Part shown: in pieces, positions 1-10,882 of the stretch
How positions within the stretch are numbered: position 1 is the stretch's first letter
Layout of the letters: every line of letters starts with the position of its first letter
Origin: Azolla caroliniana
Taxonomy: Eukaryota; Polypodiophyta
Direction of reading: 5' to 3'
DNA length: 64,000 bases
Assembly (NCBI GenBank): GCA_043228905.1
Contig: JBHGNT010000005.1
Coordinates: 19,592,001 to 19,656,000, forward strand
Notes under the pieces: generated by a model
What the model saw: the letters and a program-made list of their open reading frames with translations, nothing else
Told to the model about the DNA's origin: nothing
Database searches by the model: none
Translations under genes and position numbers: made by a program

Positions 1-375
1 TTTGAGATGTGACAGGATTGACTTCCTTTTGACAAGGAGCTCGTATGGAGTAAGCTCATGCATTTCATTAGTGGTGCATCGGTTCATGAGATAGATGGCT
101 GTGGATGCCGCATCGACCAAATAGAAGTTCGGCATGTGCTTCTCATGCATCATGGCCCGTGCTACCTCGAGTATGTGCCGATTCTTTCTTTCGGCTACTC
201 CATTTTGTTGGGGGGTGTGTATCGACATCAGAAATCTCTGTGAATGCCTTCACCTTGGAGGTAGGAGATGAATTCATCGAAGAAGTACTCCTTTCCTCCA
301 TCCGATCGTAGGCATCAAATGTGCCGACTGGTTTCTTTTTTGACTTGGCACTTGAGCTTTTGGAAGTGGGAGAGC
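1..375 (-). pseudogene. Copia-1 integrase core fragment
   Basis: Read on the minus strand, this matches the integrase core of Ty1/copia elements and closely parallels the Copia-6 integrase at 56940-57230. It covers the segment ending in the tyrosine-tryptophan-alanine-glutamate stretch, the 'PxxN..ER' region and the downstream 'NRC/NKCTTSRVH'-type region. No open frame survives. It is the left remnant of Copia-1; the rest resumes at 17702. The break near 375 coincides with the first recognisable base of Gypsy-1. About 200 bp of integrase expected between the two parts is missing, so the junction is a deletion rather than a clean insertion. Confidence 0.75.
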
Positions 376-1266
376 ACTAGGTGGGATGACCCGGTCAAAG
401 AGAAGATTGGCTTTGTCAAGGCCTCGTGCCAGAATTACGAAGTCTTAGTAGAAGACAAATGATCCGGGAAGGGCGGAGGAGCCAGACCTACAAACCGGTA
501 TGAGACCCGGAGTACGCCAAAGAAAAGTGATGCAATCTTGCCCGACCCGCAGGAAAGGTCGAAGCCGACAAGCTTCCGGTTGAGTTCGGAAATAGAGACG
601 ACGGACTTGAGAAAGGTCCTGGAGGAACGAATCCTCGACAACAGGGTGGAGCTGTCATTGAGAGAGGTGTTGGGAATCGCCAAGAAGGAGTTCCATGACT
701 CCATCGTGGACCTAATTAAAAGGAAGCGGCTCTCGACGGAGCCCGAGCCGGAAAGACCCGTAGAAGTAAGTGGTAGATGCGTGTTCGGACAGCCACTACA
801 TAAAATCACATTGGGCCAGAGCAACGACAAAGACCCCAGTTCGGATCGGGGATGCTGAGGAGCCGGTTGTGGCGTTGTTCGATCATGGGCCGGAGATAAA
901 CCTGATTTCGTTGGACTTCTACAAAAAGGGAAAGTGGCTGGTTAACACCAAGCATGGGTGGAAGATACGCGTGGCAACCCGTGCCACGGAGGAACTACGC
1001 GGGGTGTGCTTGAATGTCAAGGTGAAGGTCGGGGATGTCGAGATCGACCAACACTTCTTCGTACAAAGACATCCTCTCACTTGGTGATTCTCGGTGAACC
1101 TTACATCATGACGGCTCGTATAGAGACCAAAGTGCTGGACAACGGTTCGACTTACCTACGGGTAAAGAGCTAGGACCGTAAACACTCCGTCCAATTTATG
1201 ACGGTTTGGCTGAACCACAAGAGGAATCGTGAGACTCTAGGCAACGACAACCAAGAGGATTTTTAG
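376..1266 (+). pseudogene. Gypsy-1 gag C-terminus and protease remnant
   Basis: The frame begins inside the spacer downstream of the Gag zinc knuckle ('DPVKEKIGFV' matches 'DPVEEKTGFV' of Gypsy-2) and continues through the 'RKVLEERILD' region to the protease near 860-910. The protease active-site region reads DHGPEINLIS, with DHG where retropepsins usually have DTG or DSG. The same DHG occurs in Gypsy-2 and Gypsy-4. Stops at about 462, 858 and 1171, plus a frameshift near 1075, break it. The frame ends at TAG 1264-1266, just after the conserved AGGATTTTT motif where the pol frame begins one base back. Confidence 0.8.
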
Positions 1267-3087
1267 AGAGGGCGATCAAGGCGTGGGGCCATGATAGTCC
1301 GGACACTTCGGAGGAACCCCACATCTGTACAATAGGTAGGAAGTTTTGGCCCTCCGCTAACAGAGGTTGTACCATAACCGGCCATTGCATATGGTGCCCC
1401 AAGCCCCGATGACGAGATTAGTGGCAGCGTGGAGGCAGTCTCATTCGACGACACCCTCAGAGAAATCGGGAGAGTGGTCAAAGATGATCTAAGGGAAGAC
1501 CGAGTGATTCCGGTAAATTCTGTTGAGATGTACAAAGTCATTGTGGACTTCGGGAGGGAGGTCGGGTCGAATCAAACGGCCCGGGTGGATACGAGGTACA
1601 AGACTGTGGACCGGAAGGTGAGGGCGATCGCGACTCCCTTGTTAGAGGGCAGCTGGGAACAAATAAAAAGGGTTGCGACCGACCCGAGTTTACGGGATCT
1701 GGCCGCATAGGGCACCGATTCACCAACAAGATGCTATGGGATCGGTGGGGGTGGCATTCTATTGCCGGTAGAGGAAGACCGGTTTCGGACCATGCTCGGA
1801 AGGCACGGTCAGGCCTTCGCATTCTCGCCAGGGGAGATTGGGTGCGTAGACCCGACTGTAGTAGAACCGATGGTGATCTTCACGGTACCACACGTGCCGT
1901 GGAATCTCAAGCCGATTCTAGTACTGAGGGCTCACATCCCGAAATTGATGGATCTACTGAAGTAGAAAGTGGATATGGGTATCCTTGAACCGTCAAATGC
2001 ACCTTACTCGAACCTGTGGTTTACGGTGCCGAAGAAGAACGGCACATTGTGCTTCATTCAGGACCTGCTACCGGTCAACAAGGTGACCACACGAAACGCA
2101 GGGGTCGGGCCGACGATTGATGAATTTGAAGAGGCCTTCGCGGGAAGGTCGATCTATTCGGTCGGCGATTTATACTCGGGGTACGACCAGTTCTAGCTAG
2201 CCATGGAGAGTACAAATATAATGACAATGCGAACCCCGCTCGGTTTGGTTCGGATGTGTACCCTTCCCCAGGAAGGAACCAACTCAGTGGCACACATGGT
2301 GAATGAAATGAACAAAGTGTTGAGGGATGGCATCCCAGACATCACCATGCTGTTTTTGGATGACATCTAGATTAAGGGGTGTCCGGAGGACGTAAAGGTG
2401 GAGGCCATCTCCGCAATGCAGAAGGAATGCGAGTCGATCATGGAAGTCCGACGATTCCTGGGAGTGTGCGCCTTCTACCACGTCTGGATTCTGCACTACG
2501 CACACATCGCCGAACCGCTCTACGGGTTGTTGAAGAAAGGTCAAAAATTCGAATGGGGCGTAGAGCACACGGAGGCGGTCCAGAGACTGAAGGAAAAGCT
2601 AACGATGGCATCGGCTCTCTAGAGAGCAGTATATAGGGTGAACACTCCGGTTTACGTAACCGTCGACATTAGTCCTACCGGAATTGGATGGGTGATCAAT
2701 CAGGAAGACGAGGACGACATGCGTTTCCCCATCCAGTTCGGTGCGAAAGTGTTGAGTGAGCGGTAGGGAGGATACGCCCAAGTTAAACGTGAACTGTGGG
2801 GTATCGCTTCGGCGGTGAAGGCTGATAAAGACTACTTGATCGGGGTGGAGGTTATAATAGAGATAGACTGCCTATCGATTCTCGGTATGGTTTTCGGATG
2901 CGCGACTCTAGACGTGGCGATGCTTAGGTGGATCGCGTACATCAAGTCCTTGAACTCGGAGATACGACACATCTCTGGAAAGGACAACACCATGGCCGAT
3001 ATGCTTTCGAGAGCACGGTTCGACAATGAGGGTGGCATGGTGTCAGAGGACGAAGAGGTTGGCGTGGATTTCTTTGAGTCGGCCTGA
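1250..3087 (+). pseudogene. Gypsy-1 reverse transcriptase and RNase H remnant
   Basis: RT motifs appear in order: EPSNAPYSN, FTVPKKNGT, the DLYSGYDQF region near 2165-2195, NSVAHM, and FLDDI near 2356-2370 (the F/YxDD catalytic box). Directly after the catalytic box about 190 bp found in Gypsy-2 is missing. The thumb/connection part (RRFLG, FYHVWILHYAHIAEPLYGLL) and RNase H (TVDISPTGIGW) follow. Stops at 1962, 2194, 2368, 2620 and 2764 disable it. The frame lies -1 relative to the protease frame, as in Gypsy-2 and Gypsy-4. Confidence 0.85.
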
Positions 3088-4473
3088 CTGAGGGCAAATA
3101 GATACGACAATTTGGCCCTAAACGAGTTTGACGAGAACAACTACGTAGGGGAGTGGCTCCTAATCGGTAGGTTCCTGAGCATGATGGTGTCAGACGCGGT
3201 GTGGACGAAAGACAAAGAGAGCTGGATCTGAAAGAAGGCCTACCGGTTCTTCCTACGAAACGACAAGATATGGCGGCATCCGAAGAAGCGGATTGGCACA
3301 CTGCTCTAGGTGGTGGCGAAGAAGGACCAATTGATGCCGCTGTTAGAATTTCACGGAAGCCCCTAGTTCGGACACCAAGGAACATGGGCCATGTTCGAGA
3401 AGCTAACGAAGAAGTATTGGTGGTCGAGAAATTATTGTGACGACATGCGCGAGTTGTCAGATGCATTCCGTAGTCCGGCACTGAGACCGTTCACTTCAAC
3501 TGGGCAATCGACCTTGTCATGATGCCTATGGGGGTAGGGCAAATGAGATATCTGGTGCTCGCACGGGAAGATCTGATGAACCAGGTGGAGGGCTGAGCGT
3601 TAACAAACAAAACGACTGCTACGGTATGCCGGTTCTTGGTCGAAGATGTGATTTGTTGGTACGGGTGCATTGGGAAAGTCGTGACTGATCGAGGGGAGTT
3701 GGACATGCAGGAAGTAGAAGAGTTGTTTGGCCGATTGGGGGTCAAACTTTCCCTTACAACGGCGTACAATCTGGAAGCCAACGAGAATGTCGAGCGTGGG
3801 CACGGTCTGATCGTAAAAGCGTTGGTATGAGCGTGTAGAGGACATGTCAGAAACTGGACGAGATTACTGGCTTATGGTTTATGGGCCGACCGAACCACGC
3901 ACAATTCGGTGACCGGGTACATGCCAACTAAGTTGATGTTCAGATAGAAGCCGATCATGCCGGTGGAGAGGACAATTTCTTCGCGGCTGGCGGTTGATTG
4001 GTCGGAGGAGATGAGTTGGGAGGAGCTTCTGGCGGTGGGATTCGACAACTCGAGCGAAGGCCGGAGGACGTAGAACAAGCAAAGGAAAAGTTGCACGTGG
4101 CACGAGAGAAGAACAAGGGCTGGTTTGATCGGACGCATTGACTCAGCCCAAAGAAGATTGAGGAAGGCGATTGGGTGTTGGTCTACGACAATAACCTTGA
4201 CAACTAGCACCGGTCATCCACTAAATTCGCACGACGGTGGTTTGGTCCTTACGTGGTGACAAGCGCGAATGACAATGCAACCCACCACCTAGTGGAGCTC
4301 GACGGAATGAGCATCGCGGTTCCAGTTGCAGGAAAATGGATCAAGGCCTTCAAGAAATGGCACGAAGTGGATCCGGACCTAGAGACCGAGGACGAGGGGG
4401 TGGCGAAACCGAGGAACCGGTGGAGGATATGGCGGTCGATGTGTCGGAGGAGGAAGAGTACTGGTGGATGTGT
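3088..4473 (+). pseudogene. Gypsy-1 integrase remnant
   Basis: A degraded HHCC zinc-finger region (EFHGSP, GHQG, then cysteine-poor sequence) lies near 3345-3470. The catalytic core follows, with the first Asp in the AIDLVMMPMG region (about 3505), the second in TDRGEL (about 3687) and the Glu in the EANENVERGH region (about 3775-3800). The C-terminal part includes WVLVYD and RRWFGPYVV. The HHCC part is deleted from Gypsy-2, so this copy is the only one in the window that shows it. Frameshifts and many stops are present. No chromodomain was seen after the core. Confidence 0.75.
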
Positions 4474-4490
4474 GTTTTGGTGAGGGTGGA
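4474..4490 (+). other. Gypsy-1 polypurine tract
   Basis: A G-rich stretch directly precedes the LTR start TGTCGTGGAG at 4491. The equivalent tracts of Gypsy-2 and Gypsy-3 (minus strand) are AGGTGGGGGCGGA directly before TGTCGTGAAG. Position and match support a plus-strand priming site; three positions differ from the other copies. Confidence 0.7.
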
Positions 4491-4815
4491 TGTCGTGGAG
4501 AATTCTGGCTACGAGAGGAAAAGGGGCCGAGTGCGTATATATATAATTATGTACAAACATGTAGATAGTAAGGTTTAGTTTAAGTATTAAAAGGGGTTCT
4601 AGGTAGGTGGTGATGGAGACGTACTTTAAACCCACATGAACGAAGAATAGTATCTAGGAGAGGGAATCGAGGGAAATCACTGTCCAGACGGTTGCCTTAA
4701 TAAATGATGTAACGACCTCTCCCTTGTGCTATAAAGGGGGAGGTTTGAGATTGAAAATGGGATCCAAGTTTAGGAGAAGAGGGTGTTGTTGGTTTGAGTT
4801 TTGAGCCCTCCCTCC

Positions 4816-4849
<34 letters not shown>

Positions 4850-4901
4850 TGCTCGGTTCGAAAAGGAAGCCTCTGTTCGCATAGAAAGCCAGTGAGCTCC
4901 C
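4491..4901 (+). repeat. Gypsy-1 3' LTR, left part
   Basis: It begins TGTCGTGGAG after the polypurine tract, like the Gypsy-2 and Gypsy-3 LTRs read on their coding strand. A possible promoter TATA (CTATAAAGGGG) lies at about 4730, followed by a CT microsatellite at about 4821-4847. The LTR stops at the CTCCC duplication (4897-4901), where Copia-2 inserted, and resumes at 17341. Confidence 0.75.
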
Positions 4902-5226
4902 TGTCGAATACGAGGGTATAATGGCCGTATTCACATTGTCCCTTTGGACAACCCAAGTTTGGGCTATTTCTGTAAATAGCATAAAGGGCAATTGCCCTAG
5001 GATAGTCACTATATAAAGTGACTTTGTAACCTTTAGTTAAGGTTGTTGTTTGTTGTTGTTGGTTGTCATTCTTTGTAACTATTGCTATTGGAATATAACA
5101 TTTGTTTGTGCCTACCTCTCTGTCTGTGTGTGTGTGTGTGTGTCTATCTTGCTTATGCACATACACAGGTTCTTCTTCATCATGAATGTTGCTTGCACTT
5201 CCGCATTGACAGCCTTGTCCCCAACA
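4902..5226 (+). repeat. Copia-2 5' LTR
   Basis: 325 bp, TGTCGAATAC to CCCCAACA. A TATA-like CTATATAAAG lies at 5009-5018. A GT microsatellite at about 5125-5142 differs from the 3' LTR, which has a CT repeat at that spot. Otherwise the two LTRs differ at only scattered positions, suggesting a fairly recent insertion. Confidence 0.95.
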
Positions 5227-5228
5227 TT

Positions 5229-5240
5229 TGGTATCAGAGC
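5229..5240 (+). other. Copia-2 primer-binding site
   Basis: TGGTATCAGAGC lies two bases after the LTR. It is the standard Ty1/copia site complementary to the 3' end of plant initiator Met-tRNA. The same sequence follows the Copia-3 LTR at 19811. Confidence 0.95.
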
Positions 5241-5864
5241 ATTGGAGGTTCTTCAACCCGCTGCCGGCCGTCATAGTACACCACACAACATTCTGCTTTC
5301 GTTTTCTTTGAAGAACAGAGAAGGGAGAAGAAAAACAAAAAGCTCGCATCTCACTGTGCTAAATCACAAATTGGAGTAAGCCAGCCGACTGTACTCTGTT
5401 CCTGTGATTGTAACCGCTTGAGGGGAGCTCCTTGTGCAACAACCGACCCAATTGTGCTTTGTTCGGTTAAACAACATCCAAATAGGTCACCGGACACTAT
5501 TCACCCACTTGCTGTAACCACTTGCTGCAGATTGGTCTCCTGGTAACAACCAAATTCGTGCTTCATTCGGCTGATCGACATTCGGGAGGATCAGTTGGAT
5601 CCGTCCCTCTCATCGTTACAGTCATCCGAAGCAGAATCGTCCCAAACAATCGGTTTCTTGTAATCGGTATTCGGCATACGATCGGAAGCTAACCGGGCTC
5701 ACTTCGACTTGACAACATTCGGGAAGACCAATTGGTTCTGTCCCTCAAGTTACCGGAGTCACTCCGAGCAAGTTCAGCAACAAGTATCCGAAACCAAACT
5801 GACTCGGGTTCAAAACCGACTAGAACGATATCGGGTGAGCCAACCAGCTGCATCCCACTAAGGT
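5241..5864 (+). other. Copia-2 leader, no coding signal seen
   Basis: About 620 bp lie between the primer site and the first in-frame Gag methionine. No reading frame resembles a known family. The stretch has many short CCGATTG/TTCGG-like repeats and probably served as the untranslated leader and packaging region. Confidence 0.5.
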
Positions 5865-7066
5865 TTGCAGTCAATTCCGAACCGATTCTTACCAACCGAA
5901 ACCGAAGTAGATGGCACATTATCCGGCTCATTGGAGATGATTCTAAGGAGGTCCGATGGTTCAAACTTCAACTTCTGGAAGGAACAAATGCAGGACTATC
6001 TCATAGTCAAGGGTCAGATAGACCCGATTGAGAATGAAAATCCTCCAAAAGCATACAAGGCAAACGAGTGGCTAAAGCTGGACAGAATCATTTGCGCCAC
6101 GATTCGGATGCACTTGTCAGAGTCAGTGTACTTCATAGTGTTGGGAGACAGGTACCTCCGGATGGGAAGGGAGAAGGATAGTGCTGATGAACAATCTCGG
6201 CCGAGGCCGAAATCGTATGAGGTGTACCCGGCTACGGAGACCCGGATGGTGCAGACCCGGCTACAGAGAGTGAAAGAGGTCGCTGCCTCTATTGTAACCG
6301 CCGGCTGTGGTGAAGATCGTGAGTACGAGGTCGTTGCCTCCGTGAACTCACTATTTTGTACATTCCAACATAGTGATAGTTTGCAGCCTGTGGGCTGCCG
6401 TGGTTTTTTTCCCTCTTTGGGTTTTTTCCACGTAAACATTCTGTGTACCTTTTCTCTCCTTTGTGTCGCGTGCATTTGTTTCCCGTTTTCTGTGTATGAT
6501 CCTAAGCTCGGTTGTGGCCGAGCGTTGTGCATAAGGAGCCTTGTGTTCCCGTCACATAGTGCAATCATGCACGACAACTTTTGAACTTTGGAAAACACTG
6601 TCGGAAACTTATGAAACGAAGGTCGCGGGAACGAAGATGTATCTGATCTAGTGCCTCTACAACTTGCAGATGAAAGAATCCGATTCGGTTCAGGCACACC
6701 TCAACGAGTACGAAAGCATAAGCTCCCAAATCTCGTCTCAGGGGACGACAATCGAGGATGAAATCAGAGCAATGATACTCATGAGTAGTCTCCCCTCTTC
6801 ATGGGAAACTTTTGTTACAACCGTGTGCAATGCTTCAACAACTGCTGTTAAGTACTCTAAAGTCACGAGCGCAATCCTGACTGAAGCAGCTTGGAGAAAG
6901 TCTTTCGCCAAAGACTCGGCAGATGAAGCTTACATAGTACAAGGTTCGACCGACCGATTGAACAACCAGGGAAGAAGTTCTTCCCGACCGCCGAACAATC
7001 AGCGAAGCCAGAGCAAGTCCCGGGACAACCGAATCTGCAACTACTGTAAGAAACCTTCCGGGTGGC
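5865..7066 (+). pseudogene. Copia-2 gag, split by a solo LTR
   Basis: The first part matches the UBN2/copia Gag fold (SNFNFWKEQMQDYL near 5957, then LDRIICATIRMHLSESVYF). It is cut by a solo LTR at 6139-6554. The frame resumes with 'CTTFELWKTLSETYETKVAGT', continues through DSVQAHLNEYESI and ends in the first half of a zinc knuckle (CNYCKKPSG, about 7036-7062). The rest of the knuckle and the protease are lost by deletion to about 7075. Start at 5865 is only the first in-frame ATG and may not be the real one. A TAG lies at about 6648. Confidence 0.8.
6139..6554 (+). repeat. Solo LTR of the Copia-4 family inside Copia-2 gag, TSD CATAG
   Basis: It begins TGTTGGGAGAC and ends GTTCCCGTCA, the reverse complement of the Copia-4 LTR ends at 28773-29436. 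Perfect 5-bp duplications CATAG flank it (6134-6138 and 6555-6559). No internal sequence remains, as expected after LTR-LTR recombination. Removing it rejoins the Gag frame. Confidence 0.93.
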
Positions 7067-7084
7067 TCTACACTCGTACTATAC

Positions 7085-7839
7085 AACGTCCGACATGTTC
7101 CTGAGCTTCCAAGACCCTTGATATCAGTCGGACAACTTGACGAAGCCGGCATCCGTGCCGGGTTCTCATTAGGAGGGTGGACACTCCACAAAGGGAACCG
7201 CCTGCTTGCTTGAGGACCAAAGGTACACTCTTTGTACCCTTTATATGTCACACTCAAAGAGGGTGACTTATTTCTGGTTGATATCCCCGTGTCATCGTTA
7301 TGGCACGAACGACTTGGACACCTTAGCAAGGCTGGCATAACGCACCTATCCAGAGCCGGTTACATCCCCAAACTCTCCTTCTCCGATCACCAATTCTGTA
7401 AGCATTGCCAGTACAGCAAACGGGTAGCCGCATCACACTTGACATCAGCACCAAGGGAATTGAGTCCCCTCGATTTGGTCCACTCGGACGTCTGTGGCCC
7501 AATGCCACATCAGTCTCTCGGCGGTGCTTCGTACTTCGTCAGTTTTATTGATGACTCGACTCGGAAGGTGTGGGCTTACCCCATTAGAACCAAAGATCGG
7601 GTGTTCTTGATCTTCTCCGAATGGCTTGCAATGGTCGAAAATCAGACCAGTTGGAAACTGAAATGTCTCCGAACCGACGATGGAGGAGAATTCAAGTCTG
7701 AAGAATTCGTCAAATTCTGTCGGGAACGTGGCATTCGATGTGAATATACGACACCCTATAGTCCGGAGCAGAATGGAATTGCTAAACGCATGAATCAGAT
7801 GATTCAAGAACGCGTAGTATCCATGCTCCAACACTCCGG
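7085..7839 (+). pseudogene. Copia-2 GAG-pre-integrase and integrase N-terminal half
   Basis: After the protease deletion the frame resumes in the HVPELPRPLISVGQLDEAG region and has one TGA at about 7212. GAG-pre-integrase (LWHERLGHLSKAGI, about 7297) and the integrase zinc region (H..H then CKHCQYSK) follow. The catalytic core has Asp in LVHSDVCGP (about 7485) and Asp in RTDDGGEF (about 7672), then PEQNGIAKRMN. The open frame is cut by Gypsy-2 after 'MLQHSG' at 7839 and resumes at 14636 in frame once one CCGG copy is removed. Confidence 0.9.
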
Positions 7840-8528
7840 TGTCGCGTTGCTACGCGCGTGCGTGGAGAACAAGGCGGGACCACTGGGGTCTTGGACCAAG
7901 GAATAGGTGAGGAAGCGAAAGGAGAGAGAGAGAGAGAGACACGCTCACACACGTATAGACAAAGAAGCGTGCGGGAACGCAACCCAACAACACAAGAGAC
8001 ACAAGTTGAGCAGGAGATAGGGTAAAAGGGACGCGTAAATAAATATATGTATGCAGACGACTCGAACGGTTACAACCGATTAGGTCGACGAGACGGGTGC
8101 CGACGCCTGATCACCCACGCACACAGGGGAGCAAGATGGAGATTCTGTCGGAAGCACACGGGCGTTCCACGGAGCAGAATCAGCCTCTCGAGAACCTGCG
8201 CCAAGAAAGCTATGGACAACGATAGAGGAGAAGAGCTCGGTCCCAGTCCGAAAGCACTTCGTCCCCTCTAGCGCGCCATGTCTTCTCTCCTCCGTCTCCC
8301 TCTCTTTTATAGCTCAAGGAGGGAGGCCGTCTTGCCTGTTTACATCACATTAATTCTCTGTCCTTTCGGATAGAGATACTCCTCGATTCTCCCTATAGAA
8401 TATTGCTACCTAGGATCTAATCCTTGCGCCTACCTATCTACTTTACGACAAGGGACATGCCCACGTGTAAGGGCCGGTTCACACACATTATACACGGTTT
8501 GCGCCTGGGGACGGTTTTCTTCACGACA
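7840..8528 (-). repeat. Gypsy-2 3' LTR
   Basis: On the coding strand it starts TGTCGTGAAG next to the polypurine tract and ends ACGCGACA at 7840. A TATA-type promoter (CTATAAAAGAG on the minus strand) lies at about 8307-8317. A GA microsatellite lies at 7921-7940. Confidence 0.93.
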
Positions 8529-8541
8529 TCCGCCCCCACCT
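8529..8541 (-). other. Gypsy-2 polypurine tract
   Basis: AGGTGGGGGCGGA on the minus strand directly abuts the LTR. It is identical to the Gypsy-3 tract at 44672-44684. Confidence 0.9.
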
Positions 8542-8604
8542 AACCGCGCATCCACCGGTATGCGCCAAAATTGGGTTCCTACGAGAGAAAACTGATCCTT
8601 GCTT

Positions 8605-9369
8605 TTATTCCTCGTTTACCGGTTCATCCTCCGCCTCGGGCTGCTCGTCGTTGCTGTCCATGCCTCCTAGCCCCGGCTCCCCGTCGTGCCGTTTCTTGAA
8701 CGCTTTGATCCTCTTCCCCGCTACCGGTATTGCCATTCTCGTATCGTCGAGCTCCGCGAGATGGTACATCCCATTGTCGTTGGCGCCTGTTACTACGTAA
8801 GGCCCGAACCACCTCCTCGCAAACTTCCGCGTGGCCCTGTGCTGATTGTCGAGGCTGCTGTCGTAGACTAGCACCCAGTCGCCTTGCTCGATCTTCCTTG
8901 GCTTGGACCGGTGTGTTCGGTCAAACCGGGCTTTGTTCCTTATCCTCGCTACCCGAAGTTTCTCCGCGGCTCGCTCTACGTCCTCCGGCCTCCGCTCGAG
9001 CTGTCGAATCCGCGCCGCCAACAGTTCCTCTCGGCTCATCTCATCCCTCCAGTCCACCGTGGCCCACGAGGAGATCGTTCGCTTTGTTGGCATGATCGGC
9101 TTCTGTCCGAACATCAGGTCAGCCGGCATGAACCCGGTTACCGAATTGTGTGTAGTCCGGTCTGCCCACAAGGCATAAGGTAGCAGCCGTGGCCAGTCCC
9201 TGACTCGGCCTCCACACGCCTGTACTAGCGCTTTGACAATTGGCCCGTGTCCGCGCTCCACCTTCCCGTTCGCCTCCGGATTGTACGCTGTGGTGAGCGA
9301 AAGTTTGACTCCTAGCCGGTCAAACAGCTCTTTGGCTTCTTCTGCATCCAACTCGCCACGGTCAGCCAC
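8605..9369 (-). pseudogene. Gypsy-2 integrase, catalytic core end and C-terminal domain
   Basis: Open for 254 codons from the first methionine; the true frame extends upstream to the stop near 9462. It holds the second catalytic Asp (ADRGEL), the PEANGKVERGH segment with the catalytic Glu, and a C-terminal SH3-like region (GDWVLVYD, RRWFGPYVVTGAND). It ends in an acidic tail and TAA at 8605. This is the best preserved integrase C-terminus in the window and shows that the lineage lacks a chromodomain. Confidence 0.9.
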
Positions 9370-9406
9370 GATCTTCCCTACGCACCCATATCGGCATATT
9401 ACGTCC

Positions 9407-9898
9407 TCAATAAAAAACTGGCATACGACTGCCGTCGTCTTGTTCTGCAGGGCTCGGCCTTAAACCTGGTTCGTTAGATCTTCCCGAGCCAGCACCAGAT
9501 ACCGCATCTGTCCTACCCCCATTGGCATCGTCACCAAATCCACCATCCACTTGAAGTGGATGGTCGGAGGGTAGGTCGGGTAAAGCTCGTCCCGGTGTCA
9601 TTGTTTTCAGGAACCCGCCGATCTGCAGCCACTCCCCGTCGTACTTGCTCTCGTCGAAGTCGTTAAGCGTCGGAGAGCATTCCCTGTTGGTTGTCACGTA
9701 AGCCGCCTCGAAGAAGTCCACGCCGATTTCCTCGTCCTCTGAAACCATGCCGCCGTCGTTTTCGAACCTCGCCCTTGAAAGCATGTCGGCCATGGCGTTG
9801 TCTTTCCCGGAGATGTGTCGTATTTCCGGATTCAGGGACTTGATGTACGCTATCCACCTGAGCATTGCCAGGTCCAGCGTCGCGCATCCGGAAACCAT
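9407..9898 (-). pseudogene. Gypsy-2 RNase H C-terminus joined to damaged integrase start
   Basis: The N-terminal half is the end of RNase H and the tether (LDLAMLRWIAYIKSLN, HISGKDNAMADMLSRARF). After about residue 100 the frame passes a deletion that removed the integrase HHCC zinc region present in Gypsy-1. The true integrase frame then lies in another phase (WMVDLVTMPMG with the first catalytic Asp, near 9540) and ends at a TAA near 9462, where Gypsy-1 has a Glu codon. The C-terminal 60 residues of this open frame are therefore out-of-frame noise. Confidence 0.8.
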
Positions 9899-9985
9899 GC
9901 CAAGAATTGGCAGGCAGTCTGTCTGGATAATTACCTCTGCCCCGATCAGGTAGTCTTTATCGGCCTTTACCGCCGAAACGATACC

Positions 9986-10750
9986 CTAGAGCTCGCGTTT
10001 AACCTGGGCGTATCCTCGTTGTCGCTTGCTGAGGACCTTCGCGCCGAACCGGATCGGGAAACGCATGCCGTCCTCGTCCTCCTGGTTGACGACCCATCCG
10101 ATCCCGGTCGGACTTGTGTCTACCGTTACGTAAATTGGAGTGCTCTTTTCGTAGACAGCCTTTCGGAGTGCCGGAGCCGCGACAAGTGCTTCCTTCATCT
10201 TCCGGACAGACTCCGTATGCTTGTCTTTCCACTCGAATCTTCGCCCCTTTTTCAGCAACCCATATAACGGCTCCGCGACGTGAGCGTAATGTGGGATCCA
10301 TATGTGGTAGAACGCACACGCTCCTAAGAACCTCCGAACCTCCGTGACCGAGCTACAGTCGTCCTTCATCGCGGAGATGGCTTCTACCTTAGCCGGAGAT
10401 AGTTTCCGGCCGTACGACCGGCATTGGTGTCCGACGACCATGATCTCTGCTTGCCCGAAGGCTGATTTTCCCCCGGAGAAGGTGAGCCTCGAGCCCTCCA
10501 ACCTCTGCAGCACCTTCTCGCAGTCATCGATGTGCGTCGCCACGAATTTCCGGCACCCGTCCGGTCCGATCGTCTCATCCCTTTCCTCCACCGGGCATCC
10601 CTTGATCGGGACGTCGTCCAGAAACGACATGGTGATGTCCGGGATACAATCCCTCAGCACCTTGTTCATTGCGTTCACCATGTGAGCCACCGAGTTCGTC
10701 CCTCCTTGCGGTAGGGTACACATCCGTACTAGGCCGATAGGAGTTCGCAT
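9986..10750 (-). pseudogene. Gypsy-2 reverse transcriptase palm, thumb and RNase H start
   Basis: Open back to the stop at about 10865. Motifs are MCTLPQGGTNS, then FLDDV (catalytic YxDD-type box, about residue 43), GCRKFVATHI, VVGHQC, the RRFLGACAFYHIWIPHYAHVAEPLYGLL thumb/connection block, and RNase H (TVDTSPTGIGW, first catalytic Asp). It ends at VKREL followed by TAG where Gypsy-1 has TGG (ELWGI). RT in this copy is otherwise intact. Confidence 0.92.
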
Positions 10751-10882
10751 TGTCGTGATGTCTCTGCTTTCTATGGCTAGCTGGAACTGATCGTACCCTG
10801 AGTAGAGATCACCGACCGAGTAAATCGACCTTCCGGCGAAGGCCTCTGTGAACTCGTCTATTGTTGGTCCGATCCCTGCGTT

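Noticed and set aside
4697-5379. ORFs of up to 206 codons on both strands near the Copia-2 5' LTR
   Set aside because: They span an LTR junction and microsatellites and overlap each other; no conserved motif.
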